Assembly (NCBI GenBank): GCA_937876245.1
Contig: CALEGP010000019.1
Coordinates: 1 to 36,441 of the forward strand
Reading direction: 5' to 3'
Source of the DNA: an uncultured Actinomycetes bacterium
GTDB lineage: Bacteria; Actinomycetota; Actinomycetes; Nanopelagicales; Nanopelagicaceae
DNA: 36,441 nt
The notes beneath the pieces were generated by a model that saw only the letters and a list, made by a program, of their open reading frames with translations, ran no database searches and was not told the origin of the DNA. Of the stretch, positions 23,683 to 32,752 are shown in pieces. Each line of letters opens with the position of its first letter. The first letter of the stretch is position 1. The position numbers and the translations under genes were made by a program.

Positions 23683-24141
23683 TTACAAGCTGGCGAGCGC
23701 AGCCTTGTAATCTACTAAATTACGGGCGTCTCCCAGGCCATTTAAAACCTGCCAGCGAAGAATTCCTTGCTTATCAATAATGAAGGTGCCTCGGATGGCA
23801 CAGCCTTTATCTTCGTTGAAGACGCCGTACGCCTTTGCTGTTGCCCCGTGTGGCCAAAAATCTGTCAGTACTGGGAATTTGAAACCCTCTTTTTCGGCAA
23901 ATGCTTTTTGGCTGTGCATTGGGTCGCAAGAGATTGCAATCAATTGCACGCCTTCATTTTGGAAAGCTGACAGATCATCTCGCAATCCGCAAAGTTCACC
24001 GGTACAAATTCCAGAAAATGCGAATGGATAAAAGAGAACTACTACATTCTTAGCGCCCTTGAAAGATGAGAGTGAGATCGTCGCGCCATGCTGGTCAACG
24101 AGTGCGAATTCTGGTGCTGGTGATCCAATTTCTAGTGTCAT
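23683..24141 (-). CDS. AhpE/Bcp-type peroxiredoxin
   Basis: 152 residues from the ATG at 24141, with GGAG 6 nt upstream. It reduces hydrogen and organic peroxides in the cytoplasm through an active-site Cys. The motif PFAFSGICTGELCGLRDD contains the peroxidatic Cys plus a second Cys four residues later, FEYP-like VVVLFYPFAF before it, and the conserved Arg in IRGTFIIDKQGILRW. The context resembles AhpE, a 1-Cys enzyme of actinobacteria; whether the extra Cys resolves is unclear. It follows the DUF3052 gene by 20 nt in the same direction, and this pair beside aceE is a familiar actinobacterial arrangement. Confidence 0.88.
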   Translation of the reverse strand: MTLEIGSPAPEFALVDQHGATISLSSFKGAKNVVVLFYPFAFSGICTGELCGLRDDLSAFQNEGVQLIAISCDPMHSQKAFAEKEGFKFPVLTDFWPHGATAKAYGVFNEDKGCAIRGTFIIDKQGILRWQVLNGLGDARNLVDYKAALASL

Positions 24142-24161
24142 GGGATTCTCCAATATGGTCT

Positions 24162-24569
24162 CTACTTGCGACTTGATTTCCTAGCTACAAGTTTGGTCGC
24201 TACCCAATCTACACCGATTGCAAAAGATACGGTCTGTGAAAGTCCCGCTATCGGAGCCGCATCCTGAATATCACTTGGCTCAACATAACCTTCTCTATTT
24301 ACTTTCGGTGTTAATAACCAGATTGGTCCGGACTCGGATAGGAAACTAGCGACATCCATCAACTCATCAATGAGATCGCCATCACTCTCTCGCCACCAAA
24401 TGAGAACGCAATCCACAACTTCGGTGGCATTATCCATAACAAATCTTGTGCCTACCTGCTTCTCGACTGCATTTCGAAATTCAGCATCGCAGTCAGTGGC
24501 AAAACCGACTTCCAAAATAAGGTCGCCTGGTCTTAAACCAAAGCGTTCAATCATTAGTCCGACCCCCAT
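24162..24569 (-). CDS. DUF3052 family protein
   Basis: 135 residues from the ATG at 24569, preceded by a strong AGGAGGAG; a longer frame to 24638 has no such site. Motifs of the family are present: ERFGLRPGDLILEVGF, an acidic DCDAEFRNAVEK, VVDCVLIWWRESDGDLIDELMD, GPIWLLTPK and the C-terminal VATKLVARK. The fold resembles SAM-dependent methyltransferases in shape but without an obvious catalytic site. Function is unknown. It is divergent from aceE and next to a peroxiredoxin, as in many actinobacteria. Confidence 0.8.
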   Translation of the reverse strand: MGVGLMIERFGLRPGDLILEVGFATDCDAEFRNAVEKQVGTRFVMDNATEVVDCVLIWWRESDGDLIDELMDVASFLSESGPIWLLTPKVNREGYVEPSDIQDAAPIAGLSQTVSFAIGVDWVATKLVARKSSRK

Positions 24570-24751
24570 GGGGGTTTCTCCTCCTTCTCTCACATGCTTA
24601 AACCTCGCGAGGACTGCGCTTCCAGGAGAGAAGTTCATCTAACCTTGAGAGATTTGGCAAGGGTTCTGGGCAATCTCCTCAATAAATGGCTACCTGATAA
24701 TTAGGGAATTTGGAGGGGAAGTTAGCCCCGAATTCATGGAAAGATAGGCCC

Positions 24752-27469
24752 ATGAGCACAAGTGACCAGGCACCAGACCATTTAATTGATCAACTAGTTG
24801 ATACTGATCCGCAGGAAACAGCAGAGTGGACCCAATCCCTGGATGCCGTTCTAAAGAATGCCGGACCAGTTCGAGCACGTTTTTTAATGCTTGCAATGCT
24901 GGGTCGTGCTGGTGAAAATAATCTCGGCGTTCCAGCACTTCGCGCAACAGATTACATAAATTCGATTCCACCAAGTCAAGAGCCAGATTTTCCTGGTGAT
25001 GAAGGAATCGAACGGCGAATTCGTGCCTTCATGCGTTGGAATGCGGCGGTGATGGTTCACCGTGCACAACGCCCTGGGATTGGAGTTGGAGGACATATTT
25101 CAACCTATGCATCTTCGGCCTCACTTTATGAAGTCGGCTTTAATCATTTCTTCCGTGGAAGAAATCACGCAGGTGGTGGAGATCAGATTTTTTATCAAGG
25201 TCACGCAAGTCCTGGAATGTATGCACGAGCATTTCTAGAAGGTCGCTTAACCGAACATCAGATGGATGGTTTCCGTCAAGAGCTTTCACATGAAGGCGGT
25301 GGACTCTCGTCATATCCACATCCACGTCTGATGCCAGAATTTTGGGAATTCCCAACAGTTTCAATGGGACTTGGCCCGATCAACGCAATTTATCAAGCGC
25401 GCTTTAATCGCTACCTAAGTGGCCGTGAAATTAAGGATACAAGTGATCAAAATGTTTGGGCATTTCTTGGAGATGGGGAATGTGACGAACCTGAAACTCT
25501 TGGTGCAATTAGTCTTGCCGCTCGTGAAGGTCTCGATAATTTAACTTTTGTAATTAACTGCAACTTACAGCGCCTGGACGGACCAGTTCGCGGCAATGGC
25601 AAAATAATTCAGGAACTTGAATCAATTTTCCGCGGTGCCGGATGGAATGTAATAAAAGTTATTTGGGGTCGCGAATGGGACGAGCTTTTGGCTATGGATC
25701 GCGAAGGTGCGCTTGTAGAATTAATGAGCAAGACTACTGACGGCGATTACCAGAGTTTGAAGGCCGAATCTGGCGCGTATGTACGCGAGCATTTCTTTGG
25801 TCGCGATCCACGAACTGCGGCCATGGTTGCTGATTGGTCTGATGAGAAAATTTGGGCGCTGAAGCGCGGTGGCCATGATTACCGGAAATTATTTGCGGCC
25901 TATAAGCAAGCTGCAGAACATAATGGTCGACCTACTGTAATTCTCGCTAAGACGATTAAGGGATGGACTCTTGGGTCGCACTTTGAAGCACGTAATTCAA
26001 CGCACCAGATGAAAAAGATGACCCACGAAGATCTGCTTAAATTCCGAGACACTCTGCAAATTCCCTTAGCGGATGAGCAAATTGATGCGAAGGCTCCACC
26101 GTATTATCACCCAGGTGTTGACTCCCCTGAATATAAATACCTAATGGATCGTCGTGCTGAACTTGGCGGATCGATGCCATCTCGTAATAACAAATCTACG
26201 CCGCTGATTCAGCCACCAATCGAAACATATGACGCGGTCGCTCGCGGCTCGGGCCAGCAAGAAATAGCCACAACAATGGCTTTTGTTCGACTGCTAAAAG
26301 ATTTATTGAAGGACCCAAATATTGGCAAACGTTTTGTCCCAATTATTCCTGATGAGGCACGAACCTTTGGGATGGATTCTCTTTTTCCATCGCTGAAAAT
26401 TTACTCACCTCACGGACAGAATTACACTTCTGTCGATCGTGACCTCATGCTCTCCTACAAAGAATCCACCTCGGGTGTGATTCTCCACGAAGGTATTAAC
26501 GAGGCAGGTTCTACTGCTTCATTTACTGCGGTAGGAACTTCTTATTCCACTCATGATGTTCCAATGATTCCGATTTATATCTTTTATTCAATGTTTGGTT
26601 TCCAGAGAACTGGCGATGCCTTCTGGGCTGCGGCCGACCAGATGACGCGGGGCTTTGTGCTGGGCGCAACTGCTGGACGGACAACTTTAAATGGCGAAGG
26701 CCTTCAACATGAAGACGGGCATTCGCATTTGCTGGCATCGACCAACCCGGCCGTCGTTTGCTATGACCCGGCCTTTGGATATGAAATCGGCCATATTATT
26801 CGTGATGGTTTGAAGCGAATGTATGGCGAAAATAGCGAAAATATTTATTACTACCTAACGGTCTATAACGAGCCATATATGCAGCCTGCACAACCTGAAG
26901 GTTTGGACATTGACGGCTTGCTAAAAGGTATCTACCTTTATGCGCCGGCGGTCAAAGGCAAAAAGAAAGTTCAGCTTCTAGCATCTGGCGTTGCTTTGAA
27001 TTGGGCTATTAAGGCCCAGCAATTGCTTGCAGATGATTGGGGTATTGCTGCCAGTGTTTGGTCAGTAACTTCCTGGAACGAGCTTCGACGTGATGGTCTT
27101 GAAGTTGATCGCCATAACTTGCTCAATCCAAAGGATCGTAAGTCCGCTTACATTACCAATAAACTTCTAGGCCAAGAGGGTCCAGTCATCGCAGTAAGTG
27201 ATTTCATGAGGGCAGTTCAAGATCAAATAGCTCCTTGGGTAACACAAGATTTTTACTCACTTGGAACTGATGGTTTCGGATTATCTGACACCAGAGGCGC
27301 CCTTCGCCGTCACTTCAAAGTTGATGCTGAATCAATAACTGTTGCTGCGCTAGCTCAGCTTGCTCAGGCCGGTGAAATTAAAGCCAAGGTTGTCCAGGAG
27401 GCTCTTGATAAGTATCGCTTGAATGACATCAGCGCAGCTGATCCTGGCAATACCGAAGGCTCTGGCTGA
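24752..27469 (+). CDS. aceE: Pyruvate dehydrogenase E1 component, homodimeric type
   Basis: 905 residues from the ATG at 24752 (MSTSDQAPD). It decarboxylates pyruvate with thiamine diphosphate and passes the acetyl group to the E2 lipoyl domain, feeding acetyl-CoA to the TCA cycle. Conserved blocks include [38 protein letters not shown], the ThDP motif [33 protein letters not shown] (starting about residue 240), KTIKGWTLG and, in the C-terminal half, [12 protein letters not shown] and [37 protein letters not shown]2 and E3 are not in the window. AAAGAT lies 6 nt before the ATG, a -10-like element with its first T changed. Its stop abuts that of the convergent MFS gene with no gap. Confidence 0.96.
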   Translation: MSTSDQAPDHLIDQLVDTDPQETAEWTQSLDAVLKNAGPVRARFLMLAMLGRAGENNLGVPALRATDYINSIPPSQEPDFPGDEGIERRIRAFMRWNAAVMVHRAQRPGIGVGGHISTYASSASLYEVGFNHFFRGRNHAGGGDQIFYQGHASPGMYARAFLEGRLTEHQMDGFRQELSHEGGGLSSYPHPRLMPEFWEFPTVSMGLGPINAIYQARFNRYLSGREIKDTSDQNVWAFLGDGECDEPETLGAISLAAREGLDNLTFVINCNLQRLDGPVRGNGKIIQELESIFRGAGWNVIKVIWGREWDELLAMDREGALVELMSKTTDGDYQSLKAESGAYVREHFFGRDPRTAAMVADWSDEKIWALKRGGHDYRKLFAAYKQAAEHNGRPTVILAKTIKGWTLGSHFEARNSTHQMKKMTHEDLLKFRDTLQIPLADEQIDAKAPPYYHPGVDSPEYKYLMDRRAELGGSMPSRNNKSTPLIQPPIETYDAVARGSGQQEIATTMAFVRLLKDLLKDPNIGKRFVPIIPDEARTFGMDSLFPSLKIYSPHGQNYTSVDRDLMLSYKESTSGVILHEGINEAGSTASFTAVGTSYSTHDVPMIPIYIFYSMFGFQRTGDAFWAAADQMTRGFVLGATAGRTTLNGEGLQHEDGHSHLLASTNPAVVCYDPAFGYEIGHIIRDGLKRMYGENSENIYYYLTVYNEPYMQPAQPEGLDIDGLLKGIYLYAPAVKGKKKVQLLASGVALNWAIKAQQLLADDWGIAASVWSVTSWNELRRDGLEVDRHNLLNPKDRKSAYITNKLLGQEGPVIAVSDFMRAVQDQIAPWVTQDFYSLGTDGFGLSDTRGALRRHFKVDAESITVAALAQLAQAGEIKAKVVQEALDKYRLNDISAADPGNTEGSG

Positions 27470-28669
27470 TTATTTAACTTTGCTCTCTTGACCAAGGTTG
27501 GCAAATTTTGCAGTTGCCACCAGCATCAAGCCTGGAATCATAAGTCCCACCGTAACTGAAGATATTTCTACGACCCAGGAAATGCCTATCTTTGTGAAGA
27601 AGGCGATAATTGAAGTGACAAAGCCCAGTTGAGCAACAACAACACTACTTGGCAATGAAGATCGCCTAAAGGCAATGCCATAAAGTGTTGGCACGATAAT
27701 CGATGAGCCAAATCCGGCAAATGCAAAACCCACTAAAGCAAGTGTGAAGCCAAGCTTCTGATTGGTTTCTGAGAAATAAGTAGCTCCGGAGATACAAATT
27801 ATAAAGCCAGCTCCACCAATTTTAGGTAAATAATTAAGTAGCTGATGCTCGCTAAATATTCGAAGCGCTCTGTTCATGTTCAAGCGCAAGATAATCATTG
27901 CTGCAATAAAAAATGTGTAACCATAAATGCTCGTCGCCGCACTCATTCCAATTGAGTCCTTCACGTAAATTGCTGACCAATCCTGAGTAGAAAATTCGAT
28001 CTGCATGGCAAGAATCATGGCAGTGGCCACAAGAGGTTGTGATTTGAATGCAACTACCAGCCCTGACAGGGTGATATTCGGCACCGCATCATCTTCATCT
28101 GATTTATCAATAAAATAAGGTGTTGATTTTTGAATCCCATACATAGTTAACAACCACATTGCGAGCATCAATATTCCAATGTGCCAAGCAAGAGTCACAA
28201 ATGGAGTAATAATAATTGCAAAAATTGAAGTAATAAGTGCGCCAAGACTCCAAAGTCCATGAAGTTTAGGAAGAATCAATTCTCCCACTTCTTGCTGTCG
28301 GTGAATCGCCTGGCCGTTGTTTGCAATAAGAAATGAAGCCCAGAAAAAACCAATAAGAATATTTAAAATTAGCCAATAAAATGAGCTTCTGAAGTGTGGA
28401 ACTACGGCCATAGAAAGAAATAATCCACTTGATGCCAGTGAAATAATCGGCTTAATGCCAAATTTATGAACCAAGTTTCCAACGAAAATGAAGGCCAAAA
28501 GTGCGCCAATTCCACCGAGAGTCAGGTATGTTCCAAAGAGTCCATTGCTTATGCCCAAATTGTCGCGAATTTCAGGAAATCGCGTGGCTGTCGCCATTGC
28601 CCCAATGCCAAAGGGTAGGAAAAGTAAGTTGAGCGCGCGTTTTTCAGTTTTTGAGAAATTAGATTTCAA
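27470..28669 (-). CDS. MFS transporter
   Basis: 399 residues with about twelve hydrophobic helices and a central charged loop (STPYFIDKSDEDDAVP). N-terminal LLFLPFGIGAMATATRFPEIRDNLG and GxLVHKFGIKPII resemble YbjJ/FucP-like major facilitator proteins. Substrate is not evident; both sugar uptake and efflux are possible. Its TTG start overlaps the stop of the YbbN-like gene as TTGA, so the two are probably cotranscribed. Confidence 0.8.
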   Translation of the reverse strand: MKSNFSKTEKRALNLLFLPFGIGAMATATRFPEIRDNLGISNGLFGTYLTLGGIGALLAFIFVGNLVHKFGIKPIISLASSGLFLSMAVVPHFRSSFYWLILNILIGFFWASFLIANNGQAIHRQQEVGELILPKLHGLWSLGALITSIFAIIITPFVTLAWHIGILMLAMWLLTMYGIQKSTPYFIDKSDEDDAVPNITLSGLVVAFKSQPLVATAMILAMQIEFSTQDWSAIYVKDSIGMSAATSIYGYTFFIAAMIILRLNMNRALRIFSEHQLLNYLPKIGGAGFIICISGATYFSETNQKLGFTLALVGFAFAGFGSSIIVPTLYGIAFRRSSLPSSVVVAQLGFVTSIIAFFTKIGISWVVEISSVTVGLMIPGLMLVATAKFANLGQESKVK

Positions 28670-29565
28670 TAGAGAGCACTCGCCAACTCTTTTCTGGCAA
28701 GTAGCAAATCTGCATCTTCTGGGTCAACCAAAGAGAATAGTTCCAATAAATGCTCACGCACCTGCTTCTTCTCATCTCCATCGCTCTTTCTTATCAAATT
28801 GATCAATCGGGAAAAAGCATCCCTATTTAAGCCACTAGCAATCTCGACATCTGAAGCGCTTATTTGTGCGGAAATATTATCTGGGTTTGCAAGAGCAAGA
28901 GCTAGGGCATCCTTTGGATTCAGATCCTTAACGCGAATTATCAACTCTGTTTGAGCCAAACCTATTTTTGCCAAATTATCTCCGGGTTTGCGTGCCAGCC
29001 ATTTTTCATAAGCTGCTTTAGCAGTGAGCAGATCTCCCTTTTCCAGAGCTTCCATAGCCAGAATCTCTTCTGGTTCCAATGGGGTTTCGATAGGAGCGCT
29101 CTCTTTGAGTGCACTGCCCACGCCACGCTCGGCGGCAAGTCCAACAACTTTATCTATGACCAATCTGATTTGCTCGGGAGTTGGGACCGATTCAAATAGC
29201 GGAACCATCTGTTCTTGAATTATCGCTATGGCAATTGGTACCGATTGAACTTGAAGAGCGCTAGCCACCTCAGTTTCGGTATCGACATTTACTGTGCCAA
29301 GAATCCAAGCTGGTTCGCCATTTTCTAAAAGATCTGCATCCTGATATTTGCCCATAATTTCCAACAATGAAATAGCTTGTGTACTTCGAGGCGACCAACA
29401 GATAAGGATTACAACTTTTTGGTTAGAAGATGGCAATACTTCATTTACCAAATTAGCTTGCGTCACGGCAATTCCTGGAGTTGCCACCTCTGGCGCCGCA
29501 GGCTTGCCAAGAGTGCTCAAGTCGACCGCGCTAGCGAAATTTTTGGGGAGCGGGGGCAAACTCAT
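28666..29565 (-). CDS. YbbN/CnoX-like thioredoxin-TPR protein lacking the redox motif
   Basis: 299 residues. The N-terminal ~150 form a thioredoxin fold (VVILICWSPRSTQAISLLEIMG, WILGTVNVDTETEVASALQVQSVPIAIAI with the cis-Pro loop). The CxxC is reduced to CWSPRS, so disulfide exchange is not expected. Residues ~165-299 have tetratricopeptide-like helices (EALEKGDLLTAKAAYEKWLARKPGD, KKQVREHLLELFSLVDPEDADLLLARKELASALY) typical of YbbN co-chaperones that hand substrates to chaperonins. TAAGAT lies 6 nt before the ATG, a good leaderless promoter. Confidence 0.82.
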   Translation of the reverse strand: MSLPPLPKNFASAVDLSTLGKPAAPEVATPGIAVTQANLVNEVLPSSNQKVVILICWSPRSTQAISLLEIMGKYQDADLLENGEPAWILGTVNVDTETEVASALQVQSVPIAIAIIQEQMVPLFESVPTPEQIRLVIDKVVGLAAERGVGSALKESAPIETPLEPEEILAMEALEKGDLLTAKAAYEKWLARKPGDNLAKIGLAQTELIIRVKDLNPKDALALALANPDNISAQISASDVEIASGLNRDAFSRLINLIRKSDGDEKKQVREHLLELFSLVDPEDADLLLARKELASALY

Positions 29566-29571
29566 GTAGGT

Positions 29572-29577
29572 ATCTTA
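29572..29577 (-). promoter_or_regulatory. -10 box of the leaderless YbbN-like gene
   Basis: TAAGAT on the minus strand followed by exactly 6 nt (ACCTAC) and the ATG at 29565. No -35 of note. Confidence 0.45.
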
Positions 29578-29584
29578 CAGATAA

Positions 29585-30859
29585 TTATTTTGCTGATGGT
29601 TCGTGGATCCCCGGCATCGTTACCCCAACATAGGTTCTAAATGGCAGAATATTGTCGATGTAATCTTTTGTTGCAAAATCGAGTCCTAAGTCACGACCGG
29701 CCTGCTCTCCTAGGTACCAACGATGTTCCAGAATTTCGTGGAACATTTGGGTCTGCTCGACGCGATTCTGTAACGCATCGGGAACTTGGTTCATAACATG
29801 GTGATAGGTATCGCGAAGCCATCTGCGAGCGCTGTCATGCAATGGTGGCTTTGGAGCAGGTTCGCGGCCACGAAACCTCTCGAAAGATGCGAGCAGGCGC
29901 TTGGCTTGAAGCTCCTCAGCATGGATGCCGAGCAAATCCAGCAATCGATTTTGGTGATAGCCAGCCGCAACTAGCTTCGGCTGAAAATTCAATTCACCCT
30001 TATCACCATTTATCGAAACTTCGACTTCTTCAACAGCAAAACCTAAATCTTGAAGTGCTCGCATCGCACCCTCAACCGCATGGCGATCGTCTGGATCCAA
30101 GACTTGGGGCTCGCGAAGTGCTTTCCATAACCTTCGGTAGCGCTTGATAACACCTTCACTAGCCCGAACCGGATCCATATCTGCTTGGAGGACGCCAGCA
30201 ATTTTCAAATCCTCTAATTCGGCGGCAACGTTAAAAAGGGAAATCTCTAAATCATGCTCACGTTGTCCATCGGTAAGCCGGCTTTGAAATTCGCCAGTTT
30301 CTGCATCTACCAGATAGGCAGCAAATTGATCGGCATCTCGCCGGAATAAAGTATTTGATAGCGAACAGTCACCCCACCAAAACCCAAGTAGGTGAAGTCG
30401 TACCAGCAATAAGGCTAGGGCGTTGGCCATATTCGTAACTTCATGTGGCGTTATTTCTGCGCTCAGAATAACTCGATATGGAAGTGAGAAAGGAAGATAA
30501 TGGGTAACAAGAGCGGCCGGCAGCTCTTCACCTTGGCCATCTTTTCGATTTTCAATTACAGCAACAGGTTCGACGCATGGAGCTTCTCGGTTGATTAATT
30601 CACGGAGTAAGGCATATTCCCGATTTGCAAACTCAGGCACAGTTTCTTTTATTGCATATATAGGAGCATTGTAATTTTGAGTAGCTTTAACTAATCGAAC
30701 AATATGCCTCGAGATTCCTCGCATATCGGCAAGTGAGGCATCTTCTTCCCAAGTTTCAAGCGGCTTAGACCATGGCATTCGGGCAAGTGTTGACATTTCC
30801 TCAGCAAGCCCAGTTATTCGAAGGTTAGCCACGGGGCCATTCTCTCCTATTTTCTCCAA
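29585..30859 (-). CDS. DUF4032 protein with a kinase-like fold
   Basis: Up to 424 residues. The N-terminal ~250 resemble lipopolysaccharide-kinase-like proteins: IYAIKETVPEFANREYALLREL (possible nucleotide-binding Lys and Glu), LLVRLHLLGFWWGDCSLSNTLFRRD (the HxDxxxxN-type catalytic loop in the form GDCSLSNTL) and YLVDAETGEF (DxE in place of DFG). The C-terminal ~170 are the DUF4032 domain (GYHQNRLLDLLGIHAEELQAKRLL, RRWLRDTYHHVM, EILEHRWYLGEQAGRDLGL). Biochemical role unknown. The start is uncertain: the TTG at 30859, a GTG at 30832 and an ATG at 30796 are all in frame. Confidence 0.78.
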   Translation of the reverse strand: MEKIGENGPVANLRITGLAEEMSTLARMPWSKPLETWEEDASLADMRGISRHIVRLVKATQNYNAPIYAIKETVPEFANREYALLRELINREAPCVEPVAVIENRKDGQGEELPAALVTHYLPFSLPYRVILSAEITPHEVTNMANALALLLVRLHLLGFWWGDCSLSNTLFRRDADQFAAYLVDAETGEFQSRLTDGQREHDLEISLFNVAAELEDLKIAGVLQADMDPVRASEGVIKRYRRLWKALREPQVLDPDDRHAVEGAMRALQDLGFAVEEVEVSINGDKGELNFQPKLVAAGYHQNRLLDLLGIHAEELQAKRLLASFERFRGREPAPKPPLHDSARRWLRDTYHHVMNQVPDALQNRVEQTQMFHEILEHRWYLGEQAGRDLGLDFATKDYIDNILPFRTYVGVTMPGIHEPSAK

Positions 30860-30868
30860 CTACGCGTT

Positions 30869-30874
30869 TAAAAT
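30869..30874 (+). promoter_or_regulatory. -10 box of the leaderless AI-2E-family gene
   Basis: TAAAAT followed by exactly 6 nt (AGCGCC) and the ATG at 30881. It sits in a 21-bp gap shared with the divergent DUF4032 gene. Confidence 0.5.
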
Positions 30875-30880
30875 AGCGCC

Positions 30881-32014
30881 ATGGCTAAGTTGAAACCTGT
30901 AATGAAGCGAACTCCACTTTTGTCGAAAAATAAGGCAAGTTTGGCTCCCGAAGATTTCGGTTCAATGGGAGAGCCGCTAAATCAATCACATCCCTTCTAT
31001 TTTGGGTTTCTGGCTGCATCTGGCGCAATTATTGCGCTTACACTTCTTAGAGCACTGGCATCGGCCAGCCAAGTTATGGTTTTAATCATAATTTCTCTAT
31101 TTTTTGCAATGGGATTAAATCCGGCAGTTCTATTTCTAGAACGTCGGGGATTGAATCGATCACAAGCTGTAGCATCGACGGTTACTTGTGTCGTTGGCTT
31201 TGTTGGACTCTTCATTTGGGTGGCTGCTCCACTGATTATTGACCAAGTTAATGCGCTGATAAACAATGCACCACAGATGATTTCTGATTTAAAGAGCAAT
31301 AAGACTATTAATGAACTAAACACCAATTATGGAATCATTGACACAATCCAAAATAGAGTGGAATCCTCAATTAAAGATGGCAAATTTGTAATTGGTGCAT
31401 TTGGTGGCGTAATAGGTGTTGGCAAGGCAGTTGTTTCTGGGGCGCTTGCTACTTTGACAATCCTTGTCCTAACTCTTTATTTCTTAGTAGCCCTTCCGAC
31501 GGTTACCAAAGATGCCTATCGTTTAGTGCCAGCAAGTCGTCGTGATCGCGTAGCAAAAATCAGCGATGCGATAATATTTCGAGTTGGGGCTTTTGTTGGC
31601 GGCCAAATTACTATTTCCTTTTTTGCCAGTATTTTTATCTTCCTTCTAGGATTAACTCTGGACTTGCCGTATAAATCTGCACTGGCTCTTGTAGTATTTG
31701 TCTGCGGCTTGATTCCACTCATTGGTCATTTCATCGGCATGACAATAGTGACTCTTGTTGCACTTACCGACTCGCCCTTAACGGCGCTTATTGCCCTTGC
31801 CGCATATATCCTTTATGTTCAATTTGAAAATTATGTTTTGACCCCAAGAGTTATGAAACGCTCGTTGTCGATCCCCGGTCTTGTAACCATAATCGCAGCA
31901 TTGATTGGAACTTCTTTGCTAGGCCTAGTAGGCGGAATTCTTGCCGTGCCACTTGCCGCAGCCATTCTTCTTATTTTGGATGAGGTTGTTTATCCTGGGG
32001 CCGAAAAAAGTTAA
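30881..32014 (+). CDS. AI-2E family (PerM/TqsA-like) membrane transporter
   Basis: 377 residues with about eight helices. Family features: SLFFAMGLNPAVLFLERRGLNRSQAVASTV near the N-terminus, a soluble stretch about 125-180 (NAPQMISDLKSNKTINELNTNYG), VPASRRDRVAKISDAIIFRVGAFVGGQI, FIGMTIVTLVALTDSPLTALIALAAYILYVQFENYVLTPRVM and GILAVPLAAAILLILDEV. Members export autoinducer-2 or act in ion exchange; substrate cannot be assigned. Its stop overlaps that of the convergent hydrolase by 4 nt. Confidence 0.87.
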   Translation: MAKLKPVMKRTPLLSKNKASLAPEDFGSMGEPLNQSHPFYFGFLAASGAIIALTLLRALASASQVMVLIIISLFFAMGLNPAVLFLERRGLNRSQAVASTVTCVVGFVGLFIWVAAPLIIDQVNALINNAPQMISDLKSNKTINELNTNYGIIDTIQNRVESSIKDGKFVIGAFGGVIGVGKAVVSGALATLTILVLTLYFLVALPTVTKDAYRLVPASRRDRVAKISDAIIFRVGAFVGGQITISFFASIFIFLLGLTLDLPYKSALALVVFVCGLIPLIGHFIGMTIVTLVALTDSPLTALIALAAYILYVQFENYVLTPRVMKRSLSIPGLVTIIAALIGTSLLGLVGGILAVPLAAAILLILDEVVYPGAEKS

Positions 32015-32730
32015 AACTCAATCGGCAATGGCAATCTTTCGGGTGCAACAATCTTTGTAATTTCACTTAGAACTCGATGGACAGATGGCTCGCCTACCCA
32101 TAAGTGTTTAGCCTTATCAACATTTATCAAGTTGATTTGTGGGATAACACCAAATACCACGGCTGCTTCTTTAGGTTTCAAATAATCATCGAATTCCGGA
32201 ATTAGAGCCGTTATTGGGCGTCCATCCTCTGCCCAGAATTCCAAATCCTCTCGGGTACTTCTTTGGAGTGGTGGGCTAAGTAAAATAAGTCCGAGGATTC
32301 TTGGATCACGGGCATACTGAATTGCTAAGTCTGTCCCAAATGACCATCCCATTACCCATAATTTTTCAGCTCGAACTTCGTTGCTCTCATTAAAGACAAA
32401 ATCGATTGCTGCCTCGACATCCAACCTTTCGGGGCCGCCATTGCCAAACTCGCCATCGCTAGTTCCGGCATCCGAGGTGGTTCCCCGCGTGTTGAACCGG
32501 ATTATTTCAATTCCAGCCAGGTCCGGCAAACGATTGGCGGCTTTCTTGTAGATATGGCTATCCATCATGCCTCCCCCTGCTGGGTTTGGATGCAGGCAGA
32601 GAATTGAAGCCTTCCGCACTGTCTTAGGTGTCGCAACTTCGCCAACAAGATTTAGGCCATCTTCGGTATGAATTGTGATCGGCCGGCGAATTGCTGGCAA
32701 AACTGTGCTCGGGCGTATTAACTCTTTCAC
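32011..32730 (-). CDS. Alpha/beta hydrolase
   Basis: 239 residues from a GTG. The nucleophile elbow is VMGWSFGTDLAI (Gly-x-Ser-x-Gly). Before it come CLHPNPAGGGMMDSHIYKKAANRL, with HPNP as oxyanion region, and FNTRGTTSDAGTSDGEFGNG. Possible acid and His come from EFDDYLKP and KAKHLWVGEP. The pattern is that of small cytosolic YheT/DUF-type serine hydrolases (CocE-like fold), substrate unknown. TAAACT lies 6 nt before the GTG, so it appears leaderless. Confidence 0.8.
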   Translation of the reverse strand: MKELIRPSTVLPAIRRPITIHTEDGLNLVGEVATPKTVRKASILCLHPNPAGGGMMDSHIYKKAANRLPDLAGIEIIRFNTRGTTSDAGTSDGEFGNGGPERLDVEAAIDFVFNESNEVRAEKLWVMGWSFGTDLAIQYARDPRILGLILLSPPLQRSTREDLEFWAEDGRPITALIPEFDDYLKPKEAAVVFGVIPQINLINVDKAKHLWVGEPSVHRVLSEITKIVAPERLPLPIEF

Positions 32731-32746
32731 GAAATAAGTTTAGTCT
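32718..32746 (+). promoter_or_regulatory. Promoter of the aldehyde dehydrogenase gene, leaderless type
   Basis: TTAACT (32718-32723), a 17-bp spacer, TAGTCT (32741-32746), then 6 nt (TATCGA) to the ATG at 32753. The -35 lies inside the coding start of the divergent hydrolase. Confidence 0.6.
32737..32742 (-). promoter_or_regulatory. -10 box of the leaderless hydrolase gene
   Basis: TAAACT on the minus strand, then 6 nt (TATTTC) to the GTG at 32730. It overlaps the -10 box of the divergent aldehyde dehydrogenase gene by two bases, so the two promoters must compete. Confidence 0.5.
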
Positions 32747-32752
32747 TATCGA

